Below are positions 12,256-24,073 of a stretch of 64,000 nucleotides of DNA, in pieces. This DNA comes from Oreohelix idahoensis (lineage: Eukaryota; Mollusca; Gastropoda; Stylommatophora; Oreohelicidae). Below the pieces are notes generated by a model. The model had not been told where the DNA came from. It saw only the letters and a program-made list of their open reading frames with translations, and made no database searches. Position numbers and translations under genes: made by a program. Within the stretch, counting starts at the first letter, position 1, and the number at the start of each line of letters is the position of its first letter. The stretch covers positions 1 to 64,000 of the forward strand of contig JAMPIV010014126.1 of assembly GCA_024509875.1 (NCBI GenBank), in the 5' to 3' direction.

Positions 12256-13479
12256 GGTGTATTTGTATGAAAATAAATACCGCATTAGTGCACATTTCGA
12301 TAATTATAAAAAACCTCTATCCATCCAGTATCTGAAACGCTGTGTTACGCCACTTTTGGATGAATTAGGGTAATCCGTCCTCAGTACGTGTTTGTAACGT
12401 CATGCTTTCAAAATTTACCCAAACGGATGAAGGTTAGGAGTAATTTCAAACCCTGAAAGTAACATGTTAATTATCCCTGATTGGTTCATTGATTATCCGA
12501 GAAAGAGCGAACATTAAGTTCACTCTCAGGGGATGTGTTACGTGGGCAAAAAAGTTTCAAATATTTGCTGTTAAGCGGATCTTCTGACTTGAACAATATA
12601 GGCCTTGTATTATTTCACTTAAAAAACTTACACAAATTATTTGTAAAATTATGTGCCTACAAGCCAAAATACTAGGTACGGAAGTGGAATGTTCATCTCA
12701 CTTAACTGCAGTAGGAACCTGTGACCAACAGCAACCAAATGTTGGTCTAGTTTGTATCTGGTTAACCACGAGCTCTTGTTAATAATATTTTAAGGACACT
12801 TAAGGACGGGAAGGGAAGTGCAATCCATGTAGAAGGACCCTCCGTGTTTTCCATCACCCACTGTGTCCGCGGTTTACATTCAATTTAGAAAGACCGTGTT
12901 CCATGCTGTGTGAACTTAATTGTTTACTGAACGGCGTCGGTTCACAGTTGTCGTGATCAGGATATCCACAGTGGGTATTTCTTACTAGATCTGGGTTTTG
13001 GGCTTTCCGTTGGGTATCTGGGGTATTTTTCCCCCCCAAAATCTGCATTAATCTGGGTATATTTTGAAAACAATTGACATTTACAATGTATGTATATTTC
13101 TGTGCACTGAGCATTATACATTATTGTATATTATAATTAAATGTAAAACATTATGTGCTTTATATTTTTTTATTCCACTTAAATTTAAATTTAATTCTTG
13201 TTTTTAACCACATCAATGACGTTGTTGTGTTTTTTGTACTCGTTTACATCAACTATCTATTGCTGAGTTGTTTATTCTGTTAATGGCTGTCATTTGCAAT
13301 ACTCGGGTCATTTTTGCGATGTGTTATAAAGTCTTCCTTTTTATCGAGCATTATTAGACTTAAGCAGATAAAACAGCATATTGGTTTTTATTTTGTTATT
13401 ATAAGATTATGAAATGAGGCGATGATGAAGGTTACGCTTGGGTAGTTGTAGCAGCATGACGACACACACGCACCACCGC
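12256..13479. other. Unassigned sequence before the hAT-like gene
   Basis: No long frame and no recognised repeat. It may include the left end of the hAT-like element, but I could not identify terminal inverted repeats. Confidence 0.4.
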
Positions 13480-14817
13480 TACTAAAAAAGTAGAAAGCCA
13501 ATCGGGTATCAGCAAGGCTTTTTTGTGCGGATATGGCCTAACAGACAGCGAACTGACGGATTTGGATAAAGCCGGACTCTGGTAACCGCTATGCTGCGAT
13601 TTGTTACGGTTGTTCCTGGGGTACATTAACTAATGCCAACAAAACAGCTTTATTGACACATAAAAGCACACAGAAGCACATGAAAAACTTCGAAGCCAAA
13701 AAGCAAAAAAAACTCTGAACATTAACAAGTTTTTCATCAAACCAAAAGAGCCCTGTCTCCAAGACAAAATTGCTAAAGCGGAGATAGTGTTGTCGGCTTT
13801 CAGTTGGCAGAACATAATACTACCGCCGTTTTCGCAAGCTGATCATTTGATTGAATGTTGCAAGCAGATATTTCCAGACAGCACAATTGCTCAAAATATG
13901 TCACTGAAGCGCACCAAGGCTGCCTATGTGATGCAGTACGGCATTGCTCATTTTGAGCGGCTTGAATGTTATAAAACATTTGCAGAAATCAGAAATTTTC
14001 TATTATCGTTGATGAAGTACTGATATTTTCTACGAACCAATGTTGGCAGTCGTTGTGCGATTCTGTGACACTTAGAAGACCCCAAAAGACACACTGTTTA
14101 GACCTCACTGAGGTGGAGGATGGGGACTGGTCATTGGCATGTTTACAGCTAGCATGAGGTGTTAAGAAAATTGTTGAGCGAACGCATGAAATCCCGCTTA
14201 GTAACGTCATTGGTTTTGCTGCAGACACAACTGTGCCAATATGATGGGGACTGCAAGTGGTTTTACAGGCACATCTGAAGAAAAAGAGATTCCACATGTC
14301 TTTGTTCTCGGCTGTGTTTGGCATTCATTTGCATTTTGTGCAAATGCTGCCAGCAACCACCTGCCATCTTGGCTTGAAATTTTCAGAAAGAATGTCTGCT
14401 TCTATTGTTCGCGTAGGAGTAAAGGAAATCTCCAGGTGCAGTTAATACAAGATGGAGTTCAGGCCAAGAAACATAAATTGTTGAAGCTGTGTGAAACACG
14501 CTGGCTGTGTCCCCGTGAAGCAGTAAATTCCACAAATGGAGGATGCTCTGCACTTGTATTTTCAATCCGAAGCTTCAGTGGACAACGTCGACAATGCGGG
14601 GCAAATCCTGCAGACGATGAAACACTGCTGGCACGAAGCACATGCTTCTATTTGTCAGGGCTACTTACTGGGTAAAGTTAACGTCATGAACATGGAATTC
14701 CAGTCACAAAGTGTACACCGAGAACTTCCTTCCCCCCCCCCCCTCCCCTTTCTTCACAAAGTGTACACGAGTGTAACAGAGGGAGTATCGTTTTTTCTTC
14801 TCAGTATGTTTATTAGG
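13480..14817 (+). pseudogene. hAT-like transposase, N-terminal and central part
   Basis: Several frame-shifted blocks together read as a hAT/ZBED-type transposase of the DUF4371 kind. Visible in order: a CxxC...HxxxxH zinc finger (CYGCSWGTLTN, HKSTQKH) around 13590-13690; LPPFSQADHLIECC and KAAYVMQYGIAHFE at 13787-14020; IIVDE near 14000; NVIGFAAD near 14200; HVFVLGCVWHSFAFCANAAS at 14295-14360; LLKLCETRWL around 14480; and DALHLYFQSEASVDN at 14540-14590. The block ends at ATG TTT ATT AGG (14805-14817), where an LTR begins. The continuation (QEVLQHEH) resumes in frame at 27245 after the second TTAGG. At least five frameshifts or stops make it a pseudogene, some of them possibly sequence errors. 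Chromosomal transposase of an old DNA transposon, or a domesticated copy. Confidence 0.7.
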
Positions 14818-16586
14818 TGTGGTGGGTTTTGATGTTATGAATTGTTGTTATGTATTATTATTATATTAAATGAGATCAGCTATGAAGGTCCCTGAATTTA
14901 ACAAATAGTATTGTAAACTTTTCAGAGTACCTTTCCGCTACCACCCTTTTGATCTCATCAAAAATTATTCTATATTATTATTATATAAAATGACTTCGTG
15001 TAGTGTCTAGGGTTATGAATGTAGAGTGTAAGGTGCAAATAACAAACTAACATTCAAACAAATAGTTTATTATCCACAACAACCAACAGTATTACAACAA
15101 TAACATACAAACGACACTTTAAAAGGCTATCTTTATTTAAGACAGTGGTTGAAATTTGTGTAAATAGAGTTTTTTTTTACAATTTATTATCCTGATTCTA
15201 AATTATTTTGAACCAGGACTGACAATCAAAACAAAAGTGAAATCAAAAGAATCATTTACACCAGTCCAATAACACAGTAGATCTTCTGTCCATACATACA
15301 ATATTATTCTCAAAATATAAGTGTGTAGTTGTATTCTTCTACTTTGAGGTAATACTGGTATCAAACAATAGGTTGTGGTTATAATCACTGGTCCTTTAAG
15401 TTATGTCTGTTTTCGTTTGTCACTTGTGGAAATATTAATAACTATTTCAGATTTTTTCCTTCACTATCACTTTCTAGTTCTTTTAAGTTGAGCTCCAGGT
15501 GCCGAACAATAACTTAATTTGGCAGGAGAATACAGGTAGATCGTTTCCTCTGCTCGCTTGACAATCTGCTCCACCTGTTTGGTAGGCAATGGCCACTAGC
15601 ATGGGCTCGAAGTATACAGACAGAGTCCTGAATCGAGCAGTTCTCAAGCGTTTGGTACTACATTAACGTCAGTACCCAGGACCCTGAAATGTGAAGGTTA
15701 TGCATCCTTCTTTATACCTAGTATACAATACTATTCCACATTTAAGTACAGGTACATTACAAACAAACGTAAAGGGTCATAGCTTTATACCAACATATGC
15801 CACCATTATCTTTTGATGTGACAATGTACACCAGTATTCCTCTCCCCTACTAGTTACAACACCACTGCAATTCCAGCTGTAATCTTTTTCCATATAATAG
15901 GATAGGTGGTATGCTCCTTGATGACAATCATACATATTTTCTTATAGTCTAACACCTCTCTGATAGTCTACCACATGGTGGATCAATCTCTAGGCTCTGC
16001 CTAAGTTTGCTACAGACCCACTTACTTATAGTCATACATTATTATCTCACATTCAATTTTTATTCTAGATACATGTTAATAAAGTCAATATTACCCCATT
16101 TATTCAATGAAATACACAAGTGAACGATGACTGGCACACTTTCGATCTGCCGTTCTGTCCAGGCTTTTGAGAAATATTGTTTACACAGCACAAGCCTGCT
16201 CTCATCGCTCCTTGGCAAAATTTTGTTATAAAATGGCGTCCTCACCTAATGCTTTTCCCCAAATATCAACTCAACTCTGGCCAATGATTATCCTTATTTC
16301 ACTTGTAAACAAAGTCTTTCAAAAATACAATTCAACTTTCTACTACGTTACTCGGGTAATATATGTTTAGTACGAGGTCGGCCAATAATATTTCGCCTCA
16401 CTTTAAATTCCACACAATCCCCTTCATCGTACCATCTTAGCCTATCTTTCATACTAATTTCCCCCCCCCCCCCCAAAAAAAACAAAAAAATATATCTATG
16501 AGTTCTCTATGATTATCCCTTGTGTGTCTAAGCAAACATGACTTGACCTGACAGTATCTCCGATTTCTATAAAGGATTAACATATT
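14818..16586 (-). repeat. Old, diverged LTR related to elements B/C, first part
   Basis: Reads as a diverged reverse-complement copy of the B/C LTR. It starts TGTGGTGGG where the LTR has TGTGGTAAAGTGGG, and keeps GAGATCAGCT, GTGTCTAGGGTTATG, TCCTGATTC, GAGGTAATACTGG, TACACCAGTAT and CAGGCTTTT in the right order and spacing. It is broken off at 16586 by element B and resumes at 26547. About 90 bases of LTR seem missing at the break. The left flank TTAGG (14813-14817) recurs at 27240-27244, so this LTR inserted into the hAT-like gene with a 5-bp duplication. Confidence 0.75.
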
Positions 16587-19241
16587 TGTCAGTGGTGTGA
16601 AATTCTAATCCACATATATAAATTAAAAAGTAAATGTAAAGCCTAACAAATAACTTCAATAAAAAGGAAAGAAGAATGGTAAAGAACAGTGCTGTCACAA
16701 TGACTGTACTCGAAATCCCCCTTGTTTTCTACTTCGTCTGCAAATTGTAACGTTTCACGTTGATAGTAAAAGCCTACTGCAGCATACACGCTTTCTACGA
16801 TAAAACGTGTACTGCCTTTCTAAGAAAAACCTTGAGATACGCAAGCTGACCTATATTTAATATTCCATTCATGTCATTTTATACACTACGATACCATAAA
16901 CGAACGGACAGATGGACTTAGGATAGAAAGAAAGGGAGGGCTGAAAGCCGGGACGCATACAACACTAAACACGCGTCTCGCTATACAATTAAAGTCATCA
17001 CGCGTGTAAGGCCACAAGCACTAATTTTTTTTCAAATCGACAGTGATAAAAAAACACTACCCATACGAGAGTTAGGTTTTAAAAAACTTACAAAACGCTT
17101 ATTAGGAAACATGACATTCTACTGTTTTATGTCTGAAATCCTGACATTAGTATGACAGTACAGCAGACACCATAAAGTTTGGAAGTGAGGAGGTGGCAAC
17201 AGCACGACTATCCTAGAAGAAAATGCATATTTTGAACGCAGCCCCTTAGCCCCATTAAATTTATATATTTGGGTTCCTTAGGACTTGCTGACAAATAATA
17301 TGTTAAACGTTACGCAAATAGCCTAGGAATTAACAAATTATAGCCAAAAGAAATAGTGAGGGTGTCAGACAACACCAAAATCAGAATCGCTCAGTGGCAG
17401 ATTTTGACACCACCATTGTACGGGAAATAGGTCCCCATGTTAAATCCTATTTGATTGGATAGAAGTAAATGTAAGGCTAAACACGATTAGTCGGGCTATA
17501 AATACTAATTCTTTGTTGTTAGGGAAACGTGAGTAGGAGTACTTTTTTTTCAAACGCTTGTGTAAACCTGGTTCGATTGGTTAGACCCGCCATTATAGGA
17601 AATTAGGAGCGTCTGGTCACCACCACATTTTTAAATAAACTTTCTAAGCAACAGTGCGTTGAGATTCAGCTTATATTTTTCTAAATAAAAGTCTGGGACA
17701 GAGGCAGATCGGATTTTGTGCCTATTCATTGCCAGTCAACGTAATTCTGTATTATTTCCATGAATTGTGGTAAGCTTGAAATATTTGATATCTTTTTAAT
17801 GAAAATTGAATGTAATTGATAATTTATGTCTGTATATGTGTGTGGTTCAGTAGCGAACATGAGGCAAGGCCTATATAGTGCTCCAACCTGAACAGAAGGT
17901 GTCGGAGGAAAGTAAAACTACATGGAATTGCCAAACAGTACACTGACCACCTATTCTTATTGACTAGAAAGAAAACTAATGCTGGAATTGCAGAGGCGTA
18001 GTAACCATTAGGGAGGAGTATACTGGTGTAAATTATTTCAGATGAAGCTGACAGTTGGCCTACCGCTCTGAACTCAGTGTTTGTTATGTATTGTGTTCAG
18101 TCTATAAATAGATTATAAATTAGTTATGAAGTAGGAGGTACAACCTTCTTGTTTCAGGGACTGTGGTCCTAAAGTTATTGAGCAGCACCTGGTCTGAGCT
18201 TTGCTGAAACTGGAGGCTGACAGCATACTCCTGGGTCCAGATAGCGACTAGTGAGGTGTCTTCAGAACACAGGGGAGCAATCGAGCAGAGGAGTCTTTTC
18301 CTGCCGCCATCACGAAAGTTAAGCCTCTGTGGCCAGTGGAGCTCAACATTATGTGTCCCCTCAAAAATTGACATTTTAGAAAAAAAGAGGGACAATACCT
18401 TGTTTAAATTGACAGGAACTGTGAACTTTTTCCCCATACTATTTCCCAGATAAACAAACACTTGAAGTCATGATGACAAATAACAACATAGCTTGAAAAA
18501 CAAAACCAGTATTACCTCATAGTACTACTACACAACTGACACACATAGGATAATATTAATAAAATATGTCACTACTAAGTTCATATTTACCAACGGGCTG
18601 ATCACCCGTTTGCCAGTCACTTTGATTACAGAAACAACAGCAAATGGATTGATTTGCCATTGCCCTAAAGACGCCAATAGGCGTGATGGGAAACAATGGC
18701 AAAGAAAACCTATCTGCTGTTGCCCTAAGACGCCACTAGGCGTAATGGCCACTGACTGCTTTGACGGTCGGCGGCTAAGGACGGAAGAAGAAGAAGAAGT
18801 TCATATTTATAAATTATGTATATATAAATTGTGATTACAATTGATTGTGATTCCTGGTTCACTTTGTAGTTGAATCAGGACATATATTAGTGAAAGTAAT
18901 TAATACATATATATTTGAAACTTTACCAGTGACTCATTTAAGATAGTCTTATAGAATGTTAAAGGTGTGTGAGTGTCACAGTGTTGTCAAGTGTGGTGGA
19001 ATAAATTAAATTGTTTATCTGTCTGTTGTTGTTGTGACTTACACTTCATCATTTACATAACCCTAGACATTCAACGTAGTCATCACAATATTCCAGAATA
19101 ATTCTGACTGAGGTATAAATGTGGTAGCAAGTAAGGTTATCTGTAAAACACTACACCTATTAGATACAGATACCTTCACAGCTGATCTCAGTCAGTACAC
19201 TAAGTCCCCTATAAATATTTATATCATCCCACTTTACCACA
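16587..19241 (+). repeat. 5' LTR of element B
   Basis: Starts TGTCAGTG and ends TTACCACA. It matches the 3' LTR 24074-26546 apart from a 207-bp SINE at 18590-18796. A TATA-like TATAAATAG at 18103-18111 is altered in the 3' LTR and in the copy of element C, so its role as promoter is uncertain. Confidence 0.85.
18590..18796 (+). mobile_element. SINE-like insertion in the 5' LTR of element B
   Basis: 207 bp starting CCAACGGGCTGATCACCC and ending in (GAA)n, flanked by the 13-bp target-site duplication AAGTTCATATTTA (18577-18589 and 18797-18809). It is absent at this position in the 3' LTR of B and in the 3' LTR of C. Internally it carries a ~30-bp direct duplication (TTGCCCTAAAGACGCCAATA and TTGCCCTAAGACGCCACTAG, about 70 bp apart). 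No tRNA-type A or B box is obvious. A microsatellite tail plus variable-length duplication fits LINE-driven retrotransposition. Confidence 0.8.
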
Positions 19242-19246
19242 TATAT

Positions 19247-19264
19247 TGGGGTCTCGCTCCCGGG
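19247..19264 (+). other. Candidate primer-binding site of element B
   Basis: TGGGGTCTCGCTCCCGGG, five bases after the LTR's terminal CA. It starts with TGG as expected for pairing with a tRNA CCA end. The complementary strand continues into TTCAAAATCCCGGG, which looks like a tRNA T arm. I could not assign the tRNA. The same site occurs at 63926-63943 on the minus strand in element C. Confidence 0.6.
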
Positions 19265-19449
19265 ATTTTGAATCTTTCCCTATAAAAAAAATATTGGGGG
19301 TAATTCACTTCAGGGAATAATAGAAATTAAAAAGGTATCCTTGGGTGAAAATAAATAACGTTGAGCTCTCAGTGCCTGTGGTGTCTTTGGATAAGTAATA
19401 TCAGATTGTATTGTTTAGTTAGACATTATATAAATTTACCTGTTAGAAA

Positions 19450-20690
19450 ATGGCGGACCTGGCCAAATTTCGATCTGCTGCTGTACAGACTGCGAAAGAG
19501 TTAGGAATGGACGGGCAAATTATGATTGCTTATGTCACTGCTGAATGTGACAAATATATTGAACGGGAAAAAAAGAAGATTAGAAAAAGAGGCCGAAAGA
19601 AAGTTAGAGGCTGAGGCTAAGAGGTTGTAGATTGAGGCTGACAAAGAGGCTAAAGCATTGGAAGCCGAGGAAAGAAGACAGGCTGCAGAAAGAGAAGACA
19701 AAGATAAGCTGCAGAAAGGGAAGACAAGCGATTAGCTGCAGAAAGGGAAGCAGAAAAAGAGGAGAAGAGATTACAAAGGGAACATGAGTTACGACTAAGG
19801 GAGTTTGAGTTTCAAGGCCATGCTCCTGAAAATGGTGCCAGTCCCTTTACCTCTGATGCCACTGCTAGCCAGGGAGCCTCAACCTCAGCTATGAATTTTC
19901 ATTTAGATCATTTTGTTGAGAAAGACGATGATATTGAGAGCTATCTAAATAGATATGAACTATTAGCTACCACATATGGGTTAGAGAGAGAAAGGTGGAG
20001 CTTAAAGTTATCACAAGGGCTTCGTGGGGCAGCTTATGAAGTTTTTGCCAAAATGAGCAGAGGTGATCAGGAAAATTATGACATGCTAAAGCAGGCTCTT
20101 TTGTTAAGATATGAAAAGAACGCAGAATTTTATAGGAAAAAATTTAGGAATGCTAAACTACTGTCAGGTGAAACCTATCACCAGTTCTCTGCACGGTTAG
20201 AGACATACTTGGAGAAATGGACTTCTCTGGGGAAAACCCAAGATCTTAAGGAAATGGTCCTTATAGAACAATTAAGAGAGTCCATGGCTCCAGACCTGAG
20301 AAAGTTTCTCATGGAACAAGGTGCAGAGAGGCTGGGTGAGTTGCTAAATGTTGCAGAAAGGTATCAAGCGGCTCAGGCAGAGGTATCAGGTAACAAAAAG
20401 AAACAGGTGGAAAATTTTAGGGCACCACAGAACTTTAATAAATTTGATCCTAGAGATCAAAACAAAGGTAAGCACCAATTTGATAGGCCACGGTATGACA
20501 ATAAAAATAAAACCCCACAATTCGATGAAAGGAAATATGATGAAAGAAAATCTTTCAACCAAGGGAAAAGGTGGTGTAAAAAATTGTAAGATGAACAATC
20601 ATGACACTGACCATTGTAGAAGGAAACCTCCTCATTGTGCTGCTATGACATCTGGGAAAAAGGAAAAAAAGGTCAAACCTGCAGAACTAC
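19450..20690 (+). pseudogene. Gag of element B, damaged N-terminus
   Basis: ATG at 19450 (MADLAKFRSAAVQTAKELGM). The coiled-coil segment is broken by a one-base change in an A run near 19567 and a stop near 19628. From 19891 the capsid region is open for 232 codons, including LSQGLRGAAYEVFAKMS and a SCAN-like stretch (FRNAK ... SARLETYLEKW ... MVLIEQLRESMAPDLRKFLM). The CCHC zinc knuckle sits at a frame change near 20575 (C, then KMNNHDTDHC). See element C for the intact version. Confidence 0.8.
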
Positions 20691-22270
20691 AGGAACCATA
20701 CCACCCCCCAGTGTGTGAAGATGTCATCTGTAATGGTGTCACTATAAGGTGTTTATATGATACCGGTTTAGATTACGATTCCGTTGTGAGTTCTCACCTG
20801 GTGCAGGCAGATCAATACACCACAGAAACAGTGGAGATTCAAACTGCAACCAAGGATGTAGCTACCATGACACTTCCCGTCGCCGGATAAAGATGAAAAC
20901 GCGATATGTGGAAGGAATCATAAAAGCAGCAGTGATAAATGAGCCAATCTACCCTCTGATATTGGGGTGTAGATATGTCTTCTTGGGGAATCCCAAGAGA
21001 CCTGTGATATTGGCAACAGTGCAGACCAGATCACAGTCTAAAAAGGAGGAGGATAATCCAATAAATACTCATCCAGATGAGATGAGGAAGGCACAGGCTG
21101 AGGACAAAACACTCAAGCCGTGTTTCAAGAAGTTGCCCAAATCTCATACACCTCCAGGCAAGGGAGAATTTTATATGAAGAACAAGCTGATATATAGGAA
21201 GGCTTGATCTGAATCCAATGGTCACGGACAGCTGGTCCTTCCCACTTCATATAGGACTAAAGTGTTGGAACTAGGGCATGCGATTCCCTTCAGTGGTCAT
21301 ATTGGGATCAGCGCAACAGGACAGCGTATAGCTTGTCACTATTTCTGGCCAGGGATAACTGAAGATATCAAACGATATGTAAAATCCTGTCCAGAGTGCC
21401 AACGAGTAGCACCTAAACATTGGACTGCACCAGCAACTCTGGGGGAAATGCCCATAGTGGGAACACCTTTGAGAGAGTTGCCGTGGATCTTGTGGGACTT
21501 CTCACCCGAACCAAGAGATGGAACAGCTACATTCTGACTCTGGTGGACACTTGTTCTATGTGAGGAGAGGCGGTAGCCCTGTCATCGATTGATTCTAAAC
21601 ATGTGGCAGAGGCATGGCTCACAATTTTCACAAGGTTAGGCTTTCCCAATCAAATCTTGACTGATAATGGCTCTCAGTTCAAGGGGAAACTAACAGAAGA
21701 AGTTTTCAGGATCTTCCAGGCCAAACACTTCCATTGTAGTGTGTACCACCCCCAAGGGAACGGCCAAGTGGAAAGATTTAATGGCACGTTGATGTCGATC
21801 CTGAGAAAGTTGGCACACGAAAAACCAGATACATGGGACCAGTACCTTCACGCCGCCCTCTTTGCTTATCGGGAGGTACCCCATAGTTCAACCGGTATGG
21901 CCCCGGCAACATTATTGTTTGGAAGGCCAATAAAAGGTCCACTGGAAGCGCTGTTAAGAACGTGGACTGATGAAAAGGCAGAGGAAAACATTACATCCTC
22001 ATACCAATATGTGAATGAGCTGACCACTCGTTTAAAAACTGGCTGGAAACTTGCCAATGAAAATTTGAGACAAGCCAGGAAGAAACATGCTGCCTATTAT
22101 AACAGGAAAGCTAAAGACAGAGATTTGGCTGTGGGAGAGAAGGTACTGCTTCTTCTACCCGGTAGCCAGAATAAGTTACAAATTGGATGGCAAGGTCCAT
22201 ATACAGTTCTAGAGAAGGTGTCTAGAACCAATTATAAGATAGATAAGAAGGGAAAGAAAAAATCTATCAT
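20691..22270 (+). pseudogene. Protease and integrase of element B, interrupted
   Basis: Protease CLYDTGLDYDS around 20752. A deletion near 20886 shifts the frame, and a TGA at 21205-21207 stops it. The integrase finger is complete (GHAIPFSGHIG, CHYFWPGITED, SCPEC, 21277-21400). The core has Asp of LTDNGS near 21660 and Glu of NGQVERFNGT near 21770, but the stretch around the first catalytic Asp (21475-21560) is frame-shifted and carries a TGA. The IGWQGPYTVLEK module lies near 22185. Element C is intact at the two stop positions, so those changes are specific to this arm. Confidence 0.8.
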
Positions 22271-23442
22271 GTGAATCTCCTGAAGAAATATTTGGAAAGA
22301 GAACATCAGGAAGAGACACACTTGTTGACCTTGCCCATTGCCATGGAGATGAAAAAGGAACCACTTTCATCATTTGAATATCCATTACACCCCTGTGAGA
22401 CAGCGGCACAGGTGAAAATCAGTACACATTTAACGAAAACTCAGAAAGAGAGAGTGCAACAGGTTCTAGATAATCATGCAGAGGTGTTAACAGACCGACC
22501 AGGGCATACCAACCTATTGGAATATGATATGAAGCTGATAGACCCCACACCTGTATGTATGAAACCCTATTCGATTCCTTTTGCTAAGGAGAAAGCTTTG
22601 AAGGAAGAGATAGACTATTTGTTGAAGGAAGGAATTATTTCACACAGTGAATCTTCGTATAGTTCCGGTGTTGTACTCTTAAGGAAGCCCTCTGGAGAAC
22701 ATAGACTCTGTATAGATTACAGGAGACTGAATGCTATTACAGAAGGACAGGTGGATCCATTGCCGGATACAAATCAGTTGTTTGCCAGACTAAATAAAGC
22801 TAAATATTTCTCAAAAGTGGATCTGAGTAAAGGATACTATCAGATTCCAGTAAAGCCTGAGGTTAGACCATACCTAGCTTTTAGAACCTCAGAAGGACAC
22901 TATGAGTTTAATAGATTGCCATTTGGATTGAAGAATGCGCCTAGTGTCTTCTCTAGAATGATGAGAAAATTATTGGACCCTCTGAATAATCCATGTATCA
23001 CAAATTTCATGGATGATATCCTTATAGCAACAGAAACATTTGAGGAACACATTGACTCTCTGAACATGCTGTTTAATCGACTTAGGGAAGCGAATTTAAC
23101 AGCCCGACCAACCAATGTTGCGTTGGATGTAAAGAATTGGAATTCTTGGGACACACAGTTTATCAGGGAAACATGACCCCTGACCCAAAGAATTTAGAGA
23201 AACTAAAGAAAGCCCCGAGACCACAAACCAAGAAAGACGTGAGATCCTTTGTCTCATTATGTGGTTTCTACCAAAAGTATATCCAAAAACTTTAATTCCA
23301 TATGTGCACCGTTAACTGATTTGACGCAGGAATCCAGATAATTACATGGACTCCACAATGCGAAATTCTTACCAGGAATTGAAGGAGCTCGAATGTAAAC
23401 TATTTTTTGAAAATTACACTTAACAAGAATTCATTGTAAGGA
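22271..23442 (+). pseudogene. Reverse transcriptase of element B
   Basis: Open for 301 codons from 22271. Motifs in order: SSYSSGVVLLRKPSG, LCIDYRRLNA, FSKVDLSKGYYQIP (first catalytic Asp), NRLPFGLKNAPSVFS and FMDDILIA (catalytic pair; Phe instead of the usual Tyr, Met instead of Leu). A one-base deletion near 23130 breaks the frame just after the palm. The connection towards RNase H (23280-23440) is much more eroded than in element C. It would copy element RNA into DNA in the cytoplasmic particle. Confidence 0.85.
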
Positions 23443-23602
23443 TCCGTCCTTTAGCCACTGGCTTAGTCCAGTTGGCCAACCGGCCCCCGGCCGAAGTTGT
23501 TTTAGGGCAACACAGATAGGTTTTCACATTGTCCCCAAACCTATTTCTTTGAAATCAAACCTGAACCTTAATCGAAGTGTGGCAAACGATTCAGCCCGTG
23601 GT
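23443..23602 (-). mobile_element. SINE-like insertion splitting RNase H of element B (eroded copy)
   Basis: Same element as at 18590-18796, in reverse orientation and with many deletions; only ~160 bp remain. It is flanked by ATTGTAAGGA at 23433-23442 and 23603-23612. It is the mirror image of the well-preserved insertion at 59525-59732. Confidence 0.75.
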
Positions 23603-24003
23603 ATTGTAAGGACTGATGCCAGTAATATTGGGTTAGGTGCGACTCTGCTACAGAAATCAGATGCATTGGATGGGGAATTAAGCCCAGTGGCATATGCTAG
23701 CAGAAAGTTGAATAAAGCTGAAACCAATTACTCAACTAGCGAAAAAGAATGTCTTGCAGTAATATGGGCGATAAGAAATTCAATATTTATCTGTATGGGA
23801 AGGCATTTAAGTTGCAAACGGATCACAAACCTTTGTCGTTTCTAGCACAGGCTAGACATGAGAATTCTAGATTACTCCGTTGGTCATTACTGATGCAGCC
23901 ATTTGAGTTTAGCATAGAGTATATAAGTGGAAAAACAAATCTGGGAGCGGATTTTTTAAGCCGCCATCCGTGTGATGAGAATCACCCTAAACCCCAGGAA
24001 TAA
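23603..24003 (+). pseudogene. RNase H of element B
   Basis: Continues after the [21 protein letters not shown] (first acidic residue), [12 protein letters not shown] (Glu), [12 protein letters not shown] (Asp) and GADFLSRHPC (last Asp), ending TAA at 24001-24003. One frame change occurs near 23770. The active-site residues are present, but the N-terminal strand is separated from the reverse transcriptase by the SINE. Confidence 0.8.
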
Positions 24004-24055
24004 TAATAAATTTCTCTATGTGTATATAGAATTATAGACTGACATATAACGTCTG

Positions 24056-24073
24056 TTTTAAGTGGGGAGAATT
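24056..24073 (+). other. Polypurine tract of element B
   Basis: TTTTAAGTGGGGAGAATT immediately before TGTCGTG at 24074. Confidence 0.75.

Noticed and set aside
14813..14817. TTAGG as telomere-type repeat
   Set aside because: Single pentamers flanking an LTR, not an array; they are a target-site duplication.
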